Shown: one piece after another, positions 34,017 through 45,018 of the stretch | How positions within the stretch are numbered: position 1 is the stretch's first letter | How the letters are laid out: every line of letters starts with the position of its first letter | Source: Geosiphon pyriformis | Lineage: Eukaryota > Glomeromycota > Glomeromycetes > Archaeosporales > Geosiphonaceae | DNA: 64,000 nt | Assembly (NCBI GenBank): GCA_016748015.1 | Contig: JAAOMT010000134.1 | Span: 559,341 to 623,340, forward strand | Direction of reading: 5' to 3' | The notes under the pieces: generated by a model | Seen by the model: the letters and a program-made list of their open reading frames with translations, nothing else | Told to the model about the DNA's origin: nothing | Database searches by the model: none | Position numbers and translations under genes: made by a program

Positions 34017-37000
34017 GTGATTTGGTTTGGAAATTTACAACGTGCAATGTTCAGGATATTAATGTTCCTGTTAAGCAAGCAGACATTGTTCATTGGCATG
34101 TAAGTTCTGGAAAACAAAGTTGAGGTCCTCTGCTGGGCCATGGATCAAGGATAAGTTTGATGGGGTTTGAATTTTTACTTCTGGTTTGGATGTTGGTTAT
34201 CTTGGTGCCAGTGTTGCTGTGATTATGAACAATTCTTTGGCTTGCCATGTTTCTAAGGTTGATGAGATTCCTGGTCAGGTTGTTTCTGTGTGACTGTTGT
34301 TTAAAGGCAAGCTCTCAGTGACTGTACTCAGTTTGTATGCCGGTGCTTCTTCTAGTATTTGTTTTGGCCAGGCATCTGAGATTAATTCTATTATTGCCAA
34401 GGCTGTTAATACCAGCACTTTTGTCATATTGGGTGGGGATTTCAATGAAAGCAGGTCTGGAAGAAGTGTGAGTTTCAGGTTTTGCTTGGGTCTGAGTCTG
34501 GTCAATTTTTTTACTGGCCATTATTTGGCTGGGGCGCCTACATAACACAATTTGAGAGGAGTTGAAAAGACTATTGATTACATTTTAGTTAGTGAAAATC
34601 TGTCCTCTGCTGTTGCTAAACATTGTGTTGGGCCTGTTTCTGAATTTTTTGATACAGATCACAGTGCTGTTATGATGTTGGTTGGCTTGGGTGGATTCTT
34701 GGATGTTCAGTTGAATAGTTTGTACAAGCAGGCTAACAAAGATCATTGGAAGTTCAGGATTAAGGATGCAGATATTACCAAGTAAACTAAGTTTAAGGAT
34801 TGTGTTTCGGTTAGGCTTTAGTTGATCGGAGACCTCTTCTCTGATGCCAAAGCTGGTGGTGATTTGGATACTATGTGGACAATTTTGGAAAGAAAAATGG
34901 TTGATTCAACTGATAAGGTTTTCTTAAGACATTGGTTTAGTGAATTTCAGTGCTCTAGAAATAGGCGTTCTTCAAAGTTCTTTGGACTTGAGTTGCTCAT
35001 TAGCAAGATTGTTAATAAGGTTTGTTCTGGTGACATGCTTGGAGTTGATTGTTTTGTAAGAAAATAGTCCACTTTAGACAAGACCAAAGCTTGTATTTTC
35101 TTTAATTTGGTCATTTTGGGTGGGAATAGTGTGGTTTTTCTCAAACACTTTTTATTAGTTCACAAAGAGTATAGGAGATCAAAAATGTTTGAGTTAAGGT
35201 TGGCTGAAGAGATGTCTGTTTGGAATGCTATAGACAAGCACATAGAGAGTTTTGCTTCTAATAAAGGTGGCATAATCAAAAGTGTTTTGGACTGGCCTTT
35301 TTACAAGGTGGTCTTTGACTATTTAGTGATTGATAGTGACTTGGTTTTGGAGCCCAAGAAAGTGAAATCTAAGGTGGATGAGATCATGGTAAGGTGAACG
35401 AGAGTGTGCACTATATCTTCATTGTTGTCTGATCACTGAGTCTGCCAGTATATGCTATTGGATTATGTAAGGGATGAGGCTTTTTTGGGGGTTATAAAAG
35501 AGATTAGTATGTAGAAGTTACTTTTGATGGTGGGTGGTCTGTCTAATGGTAAAGCCGCTGGCCTGTCTGGTATTCCTAATGAACTGTGAAAACATGGTGG
35601 TGAAGTGGCTTTGAGTTGTCTATTGACTTTGTTGAATGCTTACTTGTCTGCTGGCAGAGTGCCTGTTTTTTGGCAAAAGGCCTGGGTGTCAATAATTCCT
35701 AAGCCATATGATTGAGATGGTGTTTTCACAAACATGCATCCTATTGCTCTGATTGAAACTGCCAGGAAGATTTTTTCTAAGGTTTTGTCTGATCAGATTT
35801 CATTTGTGTGTAGTAAGTTTGGTGTTCTCTGTGGTAACAATTTTTTGGTATTGAAGAGCACATCCATACAGTCTCTGATGTTTGCTGTTGGGATGGTTGT
35901 GGAAAATGCTCTCAAGAAGAATAGGGAACTTTGGCTGGTCCTGCAGAACATGCGAAAGACATATGATTCTGTTGGGTGGCATCATTTGAGGGCTAGCTTA
36001 CAGAGAATTAAGATGTGTGACAAGTTCATTGAATTTTTTGGTAATATACACGAGGATAGGTTCAACAAGGTGATGACTGATTTTGGTCTCTCTAATGGAT
36101 ATTGTGTTTGTGATGGTTTAGATCAAGATGAAGTCTTCTCACCACTTTTGTGGAGGATTTTTTACGATCCGCTTCTATGTAAGATCAAGAGACATGAACA
36201 GTTTTTTGGGTACTGGATATGTTCCAAGTTTGTTTCGAAGTCAGGTCAGATTATGAGCAGTGGTGAGTTGTCTTCTTATTTTGTGGCTGGTGCTTTCGTT
36301 GATGATACAATTTGGGTTGAAAACTGTCAAGCTGCTACTCAGAATATTTTGGATATTGCAAGTGAGTTTTTTGTTGTCAATGACATTTCTATCAACAATA
36401 AAAAAACCATGGTCATTTCAATCAATCTGAGTGTTAGAGTTACTTCTTTGAGTCTTAGTGGTCTGCCTATTTTGATAGCCAAGAAAGGTGAAACTCATCA
36501 TTATCTGGGGATTTTTTTGTCTACTGAGGGATTTTCAAAGCCGAGCATAGCCAAAACTCATTTTGATGTTCATTTCTTTGCTAATGTGGTTCTCAGAAAG
36601 GCTATTACTAATAAACAGTTTTTGTATTTGGTGTTAGCCATCTTGCAGCCTATTGTTAGCTATCGTACTTAGTTCAGTTTTGTTTTATCGAATATTTGCT
36701 GCAAATAAGATGTGATTTTGAAGAAGGGTCTTAAGTCTAAGGCTGGTTTATCTCATGATTTCCTCAGTGAGGCTCTGTATTATCCATCTTTATATGGTCT
36801 AAAGCCTTTTGAGCAGGTGCAGTCCAAAAGAAAGTTGGCTGTCTTGATTTTATTTTCTAATTTTTCCAGAGTGCTTGGCCAATTGTTTGAGCACAGGTGT
36901 CTCGATTTGCAGGTTCTGGGGTGGTCTCCTTTGAACTCTTTGCAGTTTTCTGTTAAGTTACGTGTTAGTTCTGTGAACAATTTTCTGGTTGGTGTGGTTA

Positions 37001-38682
37001 AGATTCTTTTGTGCAATGAGTTGTTTTTGTCAAATGACTTGCCCAACACATTTCACAGTCCTGGTAGTTTTCCTGTGTCTTCTATTTTGGGAAGTTCTCT
37101 GTACTTCAATTCTGTTTGTTTATTGATGCATTTTGGTGTGGCTTTTGGTGATAAGCTGTTTGATAGAAAAGGACATGTTATGAGTTGGGTGACTTTTAGA
37201 TGCTGGAAAAGATTGGATCCAAGAGGTCTTGTTCCTTACTGGTTTAGGGTTGTGTCTGATTTTTTTTGTGGTGCTGGCATCTCATTGGCCAGTGCTATGG
37301 GGTCTACTTATGTTTATGGTTTGAACATTCTGAATTCTGAGAATTTTTCTGTGATTCTTGGTGGGTTGCATGAGATCTGGTCTGACTTGTTTAAGGTCTT
37401 TATGGATGGCTCGTTAAAAAATTTTGGTCATGCTGATGTTGCCGGTGGTGCGGCTGCTTATTTTCCTGCTATTAATTTGAGTATTGGTGTTAGGGTTTAT
37501 GGTCTGCTGTCTTCTACTATGGTTGAACTGCAAGCCATTGCTTTGTCTTTGGAGTGTGTTCCATCTTCTTGTACAGTGGTTGTGCATACTAACAGCCAGG
37601 CAGCTATTGATGCATGCGTTTCTGAGATGTGATTGTCTGCACCTGATTTTTGCTCCTCTTATTGGTTGGAAAGATGCCAGATTTTTAATTTGATTCATGA
37701 GAAGGATCTTTTTGTATGGTGAGTTAAGATTAAGAGACATTCTGGGATTCTTGGCAATGTTAAGACTGATGCTGCTGCTGGTAATACTGCTTTTTCTCAT
37801 CTGTCTTTGCCTGTCAGTGTCCAGAAGTGATTTTTGGTAGCTGAAGGCACATCAATATCTGGCAACACTTATCATTTTGTTTGGAATTTGTATAGATCTG
37901 TTTGTCATGCATAATAGGAAGTGAGACTTGACTGTAATGTGATTTCTAAGGTGCTGATTAAGGCTGTAGATTGGGGTGCTACTGCTAGGGTTTGGCATTC
38001 TGATTCACATATGCTTGCTGGTTTTATTAGTTGGAGGTCTTCCTGTTTTTGCACATACCTGATGAAGACTGTGTATTGATGGCTTCCTGTAGTGGTTAGA
38101 AAATAGTTATATGATAGGTTTTATCCTGGTGTGCTATACTTACTGTGTCATGAGATGAAGTTGCCAGATCATGTTTTCACATGTTCTTATGATATGGAGA
38201 TTTGTGGGGAAGTTTTGGCTGCGGCGTCCATGGATTGGCTTTTCATGGTCAGTTCTTGTGGCTCATTGTCTTCTGCTGTTTTGTAATCTCTTGGTCGGTG
38301 TTTTGTGGATGTTGAATTGTATTCAGTCTTGTGTAAGAAGTTTGTGTTGAGAGAATAGTATGCTGAAGCTATGTGGATTTTTGATAGTAGAAAGGAGGCT
38401 GTCAGTGCTGTGGTTGGCTTTGTTGAGTATCTAGTTGAGCTGCATTGCTCTAAGGCCTGGTTGGTGAGATCGGTGTTTAGGGTGAGAATAAAGAAAGCTG
38501 GTTTGGTTGGGGATAACAATTTGTTTTCAGGTTTGTCTCACTGCTTGGGTTCTTTGTTGTCCGATAAGGTAATAAGAATGCTCAGTATTACTGGCTCTTT
38601 TGCTGTTAGTTTTGGTTGTCACAGGTCTTGTCTTTTTTTCTCTGGTTTGGATGGTAGTCCGTGTGTTAATATTGGTGTGTAG
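34013..38682 (+). pseudogene. LINE ORF2: endonuclease, reverse transcriptase, RNase H
   Basis: Starts at ATG 34013, overlapping the ORF1 stop as ATGA. A small deletion near 34110 shifts the frame. The APE-type endonuclease shows GGDFNES, TIDYILVSENL and FDTDHSAV. The RT (35734-36672) shows PIALIETARKIFSKVLSDQ, MRKTYDSVGWHHL, GLDQDEVFSPLLWRIFYDP and AFVDDTIW. The RNase H (about 37395-37630) shows FMDGS, MVELQAIAL and HTNSQAAIDACVS, where the usual D of HTDSQ is N. The C-terminal part has YDRFYPGVLYLLCHEMKLPDH. At least ten stops and several frameshifts; inactive. Confidence 0.85.
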
Positions 38683-39056
38683 TGTTGCCTTGTCTGGCCT
38701 GAGTGGCTAGTCACATGTAGAAAATGTGTGAGCTGCATTTAGTTTGAGCCTCTTAGTTTGGTTCTATGTACTAGATAGTAGTTGGGCTTTATTCATTAAA
38801 AACATAATAAAAAAAATAAAAAAATTATAATAAAAATTATAATACAATTTATATTAAAATCTAACTTACAAAAAAAATTAACATAAAAAAAAGAAAAATT
38901 AATACAAATATATAAGAAATATTGTTGTTATATTATAAAATAACTTAAAAAAACTTATAAAATAGCACAGATTATGTTTGTTTTTAATTAAAATAATTTA
39001 ATTAATATTAATAAAAACAAAAAAAATCAAGTATAATAACAAAATGATATATTGTG

Positions 39057-39110
39057 CTAGATAACATTTGGGCCTCACTCGTTAAATGTTAATAAAAAAA
39101 TAAATAAATA
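39057..39110 (+). repeat. Tiny 5'-truncated LINE copy (3' tail only)
   Basis: CTAGATAACATTTGGGCCTC followed by ACTCGTTAAATGTTAATAAAA matches the 3' end of the adjacent LINE (ACTAGATAGTAGTTGGGCTT, ATTCATTAAAAACATAATAAA). Short 3' fragments are the usual product of incomplete target-primed reverse transcription. Confidence 0.6.
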
Positions 39111-40729
39111 ACAAAATAAATAAATAGATTTGAATTAATTAACAAAATAAATATATTAATAAATATAACAAAAAAAACTATTAACCAAAAAAAATTTATT
39201 TTTATTAATAAATTTATTTTTATTCTATTATTATTATTTATTAAAAATATTCAAATTTTTTAACAATTTGTTAATTAAAATTTATTATTATTAATATATA
39301 TATATTAGCCAAAAATTAGAAAAACATTTAAATTTTAATATATAATACTATTAAAAACTATGTTAAAATTTTAGTTAATATAATTATTAAATACTTAAAT
39401 TTAATAATTAAAAAACAATTATTATTACATATTTCAAATTTTTTATAATATAGATTTAATATTATAAATTTGAACAAAAATTAAAGAATATTATAAATAA
39501 TTATATAATATATTAGTTTATAAATTAATACAATAATTTATTAATTTAATTTAAAAATTTTGTTAATAAAGTTTTTTGTATAATAAATAAAAATTTAAGT
39601 AGTAATAATAAACAATACTTACTTTTTATATATAATAATTTGTTTATTTTAATGTTTTTTATCTTTTTAATAAACAATTTTTAATAAATTAATTTTATAT
39701 TTATTTTTGTGTTTTTTATTAAGCAATTTTAATGTTATAATTTTAGCACTTTTTTTAATTAATTACTAAACAATAAAACAAAAAAAATAAAAATAAAAAT
39801 AAAAATAGATAAAATAATAAATAAAATTAGTATTCTATTGTTTTAATATTATTAATATCTGTTATTAACAATAATTCAAATATTAAAAATAAGTAATTTT
39901 AATAAAATAAATAATAATTTATGTAATTAGATAGTAAATAATTTGTTTATAATTTTATTAAAAAAAAATTTGGTTTAAATACTAAATTTTTAACTGTTAA
40001 AGTAATTTTTTGGTTTTAATACTATTGTTATATATATAAATTTTTATAATATTTTTTTTTTAAAATTTTTTTGGTATTTTTTAAAATTTTGGTATTATGT
40101 TATTTAATTATTTTTAATAATTTTAAAAAATTGTTATTAGATATAACAAAAGTTTAAAAAGATTGTTTTTTAGCCAATTCGGTTTTTTTGATTATTTAAA
40201 CAATAATAAAATTTATTTATAAAAAATATTTTATAAAGTATTATTAAACAGTTTTAATAATTATAAATATTTTATTAATAAAAACATTACTAATTGTTTT
40301 AAAATAAAAAAATTATAACTTTTTTATTTTTTGTTTTAGTTTTGATCATAAAAATACCAAAAAAATATATTTTATAAATAATATTTTACATATTTGTTAA
40401 TAAATTAATTAAGTTTTTTAATACATATATTTTTTATTAATTAAGTTTTTTCTTTATATAAATATTAATATATAATAAATTTATAAAATAATTAAATATA
40501 TATTTATTACTTAATTATAATTGGATTGTAATTATTTATAAATTAATTTTATTAATACAATTATTTAAAAAATTAAAATATTTATTAAAATTTAAAATTA
40601 AATTTTATTTAAAAATAAGAATAAGAATAATAATAATAATAAAAATAATAAAAATAACAAATTTTAATGTTTAATAAAAAATTTACTTATATATTTATTA
40701 ATATATTAAAATAAAATAATCAAAAATAC

Positions 40730-40730
<1 letters not shown>

Positions 40731-40801
<71 letters not shown>
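40731..40801. repeat. (TAA)n microsatellite
   Basis: About 23 uninterrupted AAT/TAA trinucleotides. Likely length-polymorphic. Confidence 0.95.
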
Positions 40802-40802
<1 letters not shown>

Positions 40803-41288
40803 GTTAAATAATTATAATACCAAATTTAAATAACAATATTAAAAGTATTTTTATTGTTATATAAAATTAATAATAATTATAATTTTGAATTTATAATAAA
40901 TGTTGTTTATGCTTTGTTTGTACATAACTAGTTATTTTAGTTTAATAGTTTTAATATTGCATTTTAATTTATTTATTATTTGAAATTTTTTAATAATAGT
41001 AATTTTTTAATTACAAACTATTTTATTATTATTTTTATTATTATTAATTACAATTTAAATAAAATATTTGCAATATTTTGTTCTAGTTAAATATTAATCA
41101 AAATATATTTTTTAAATAATATTATTTTAGTTTCCATTATTAATTTAATTATTACATCTAATTTTATTTATTTAACAAAGATAGATTATTAAGAAAAATT
41201 TCATATAGCCAATTGATTTAGCCTGATCATGTGGTCTTGACTGAAATTTTCGATGATTTGAAAGGACGAGAAAAAAGTCAAGAAAACC

Positions 41289-43710
41289 ATGCGAATACCA
41301 CAGCGGACCGCTTCGTCTTTCCGGTCAACAATATTAACAGCAGATAATCCTTGTCAGTATCGTTATTTTCTCCTAAAAAACGTAAAAACACCTTATGTGG
41401 ATTTGCGAAATCTTCAAGCACAAAAATCCTATTGTGGAGTCCAAGTACGTGCTTATGCGAGCTTTGTTAGACCAAGTTATTATAACCCTGGTGGCCAGAA
41501 TAACCTCGGGAAAGCTGAAGCCCATCATAGCGTCAACCGACGCTCGGATGTTGTGAGACCAAACAAACTCAATACATTTGGGAATCAACGCTTGGCTTAC
41601 GGCACGGGGATCGCTGAAAAGTCTGGAAGCCGAAACGAGGGCTCTAAAGAACCAAATAACTTTGAAAAGCCAGATAACCATGAGAACCAAAGAAAAACAA
41701 AGGGCAAAAGTTTGGAACAACCAAATAGCCTTGAAATTTCCAAATTTGCAGCACCAAATAAATCAGGAAAAGCTTATAACCCTGAAAACCAAAATGGAGG
41801 CTTAGAAAGCCTTCGGCAACCAAATAATGGAAGTAACACAAGTATTTCAGATCAAAGCGACCTTGAAAAACTCAAAAGCCCTCAAAGATTAAAGCGCAAT
41901 CAAAAAAAAAACAAATCCATAAGTAAAATTCACTCTGGACAATCAGATAACCTTGCGAGTCAAGATACCTCTGTATCACAAAACAAATTTGGGGGGCAAA
42001 ATAACTCTGGAAACGATAATAACTCAGGAAGAAGAAACAGAGATGAAACTCCGGTACTCACGAAAAATATAGGGATAGAGCAAAACTTCAAACGTCCAAT
42101 CAAAAACAAAATTTATCGTCCGCCTAAGTTAGGTGTACTCCCAGTATATGATGAGGCTCTAAAATACATCAATCAGGATCAAGAGTTTCAGCTACGTAGA
42201 TTGGAAAAACTTGATAAGAGGATAGACGCTTTAAAGTTTGGTACATAAAATTTAATATATATTGTTATTGGTTTCTCAAAGATGAATCCAATTATGGTGC
42301 TTAAAATTCATAATTAAAATTACAATATGACTATATTATTTTTAATTTTTATCGTGACGTACTGATATTTTTTTTATAGCGAGGTCTCCAAAAATTGAAT
42401 TAATTGAAAGATTCCAAAAACTAAGGTATGAGTTTGAGACAAGATCATTAATTAATGATCCTGAGGTTCGATGGAAGTTTAAAAATGGGATGGGTGAGTT
42501 GTGGTTATACTTTAATAGAATGATGGAGAATATAATTGCCGAAATTTACAAATTTAAAATTTCATTTAAAATTTTTTTTCACTTAAAAGCTGATATGTCC
42601 ATACCTGCTCACTGTCATATGAGCCTACAAGAATGGAGGCAAGGACCACAGCAAAAACTGGTATTTTACATAAATTTTAAAATTAGATTTGAATTTATCG
42701 TATTTTTCGCGTATTAATCTAGTTTCATGAATCGGTGGGTAGATGGAGCGTTTACATTTGATGTTTGTCATACCGGATGTGTTCCCCTCTTTTGATCCTA
42801 CACTCGAGCTCAAGATTTTTTTCGTAGCACCGGTTGTACCTGGTGTGTTCCAGCGTCCTAGGAATGTAAGCTCTTATGTGGTTCTTTTGAATTTGGTTAC
42901 CGCTCACTTCAATCAGGAGATCCAATTTTGATAAATTTTCACAATATTTTTCAAATTATGAAAGACCATTAACAAGCCTAGAATAAACCTGAATAATTAC
43001 CATCAAGACACACGACTCTATACTGTAATTATGGTTGATCCAGGTAAGAATCGATTTATCTTCCCTGTTTCTTTTCATAGTTTTTGGCACGAAATGATCA
43101 TTTAATGAACCTTAAATTCTAATTTTAAAGATATGCCAGATGTTAAAAATAAAACCTATCAGTTTCAATGGCATTGGCTACTGTAAGCGTTTTGAGTCTG
43201 TAATATTGTATATTTCTGCTGAGATTTTTTACGATTTTCAAAAAATTCTTGAATAAAACCAGCACCAATGTTCCTGTTAGCGCCACACAACCCTTGGTTC
43301 AGGGTGGTGATGAAATCCTCAGTTATATTCCGCCACATCCTCCAGAGGGTACAAAATATCATCGATATACCGTGGCCGCCTTAGAACAATATAATAACGA
43401 AAAAATATATCCTCAAAAAGTACCTCGAAATATGAATGTGCGCCAATTTGTTGCCGAAAATCAATTAACTTTGAGAGGCATGTCCTTTTTCAGAGAAGAA
43501 TGGGATCCGGACGTCGCTAAAATTTATAGAGATATCTTGGGTAAGTGTTCATAGTTATGCCTCAATTTGATTATTTTTAAGGAACTTCAATGGGGATTTA
43601 ACTGTTTTTGCATCTCAGGTAAACGGCAACCGAAATACGGCCTATCGCCATACGAGAATCCCAAGTTGGATGAAACCGGAAAATATCCAATACGATACCT
43701 AAATTTATAG
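41289..43710 (+). CDS. MRPL35: Mitochondrial large-subunit ribosomal protein mL38 (PEBP fold), long N-terminal extension
   Basis: Component of the mitoribosome large subunit with a PEBP-like domain. Eight exons with consistent phase: 41289-42240, 42380-42493, 42590-42660, 42743-42865, 42965-43043, 43131-43182, 43263-43540, 43619-43710; 586 aa. The start looks like a mitochondrial presequence (MRIPQRTASSFRSTIL). Residues about 75-270 are Asn/Ser/Lys/Gln-rich with a degenerate repeat of PNNFEKPDN type. The conserved part begins YRPPKLGVLPVYDEALKYI. The PEBP segment shows YTVIMVDPDMPD, FQWHWLLTNVPVS and GGDEILSYIPPHPPEGTKYHR, then LRGMSFFREEWDPDV and the end YPIRYLNL. Human mL38 is 380 aa, so the extension is unusual. 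The first exon is tied to the rest by exact splice phase and by the continuity of the conserved region. Confidence 0.82.
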
Positions 43711-45018
43711 TGGGAATCCAAGATATTGGGTTAGATTTGTATTTCAGGTTTATTTTGAAGCAATCCAAGTATATGTTCAAACGAGATAACTGAGTATTTC
43801 ATTAATATTCGCAAAACAAACTTTGAATTTCAAGATGTAAAATCGTAAAATAGCTATATCAATTAATCTAACCCTAACAGAAACCCATTTTCAGTTTTAG
43901 CTAATATTTTTATTAAGTTCTCTTCAAAACCCGAAATAAATTTAAATATGACTTGAAAATCTAATCTCTGACTATTCGAAAATGAAAAACTTTTATAAAA
44001 AACGATTGGTTTAAATAAACCAAATTATAATTTTAATTATTTAATCGTTAAAATTTAATTATTTTAATCTTAAGCCAGAATTTGAATTTAATAATTTATT
44101 ATCATTTTTATTTTAATCAAAATATTAATTAATATTAATTTGTTTTCCAATTCAAAAACGAAATAATTTTTTAATTATTCTATTATAAAAAGGCAAAGTA
44201 AAACCAAAAATATATTTTCGTGCAATGGATTTTTTCATAAAAATGATATTGTTTTTACTGATTTAAAAAAAAACTACACAACAAAATCAATATATATTTT
44301 AAAAAATTTATAATACCAAAAATATTTCATATATATTAAATTGTAAAAATATTCATGTATCAATTCTTAAAATACAAAAAAAATAGATTATTTTATGATT
44401 CCAATTTTAGAAAAATATGCAACTGCTTTTTTAATCAAAGTAATTGGCAAATGGTGTAAGCGTTTACGACCTTAGATGAAAAATTCATAATTGATTACAC
44501 AATCAAATTATTGCTTTAAATTTGTTATATACTAAAAACAATTTCAGTTCACGAAAAACCTTCCAACGACAAAGGGGATATTATCTAGCCAATAGGGTTT
44601 TGGCTGTGAAAGTTGTCTATTAATATTATGGCATCATACTTTGGGGAATTTATAAATAGCTCCATTGAATTACCATGTGCAAAGCCTTCTGACCAATTAT
44701 ACACTATCGAGAAATTGCATGAACATGATTTTTGGAATAATCCGTCGCACAGCGCCCCACTATTGGCGACATAACTTTGTTTGGACTTTACCTTAGCTAA
44801 ATATCTTTCTTCGAATACTTAAAAATATAAAACATTTTTGAATTGCCTTCTCTCAATAAGCTACACAAAAATCTTGAAGGTTCAACCTTTTCATGCGAAG
44901 ACAAAATTTATCTAGCCTACCGCTTAAGTTAGGTGATCAAGTTTTCATACAGCCTTACTACCTTATTTGCTTGTCTATATCACGGCAAAAGCGATAGGGT
45001 GGTATAGTTTCAAGTAAA
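43711..45018. other. Intergenic region before the USP gene
   Basis: AT-rich to 44520, then 500 bp of more balanced sequence likely to be promoter. It includes TTTATAAATAG near 44650 and TTTTTGGAATAATCCGTCGC plus AC at 44729-44750, almost the same as a stretch at 11559-11580. No exon recognised. Confidence 0.5.

Larger units (their letters stand above)
32353..38800 (+). mobile_element. LINE-type retrotransposon, nearly complete, decayed
   Basis: Non-LTR element with ORF1, then an ORF2 of endonuclease, RT and RNase H with a long C-terminal region. It lacks the first ~50 codons of ORF1 and the 5' leader. It ends near 38785 in an A-rich tail (TTCATTAAAAACATAATAAAAA). The sequence is strikingly poor in CpG, and Trp and Gln codons have often become stops. 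I recognise the family from Rhizophagus genomes. Confidence 0.85.
38801..41280. other. Extremely AT-rich intergenic region
   Basis: Nearly 2.5 kb of A/T with almost no C or G runs. It contains a 5'-truncated LINE tail (39057-39110) and a TAA microsatellite (40731-40801). No exon, tRNA or promoter motif can be supported. Confidence 0.7.
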
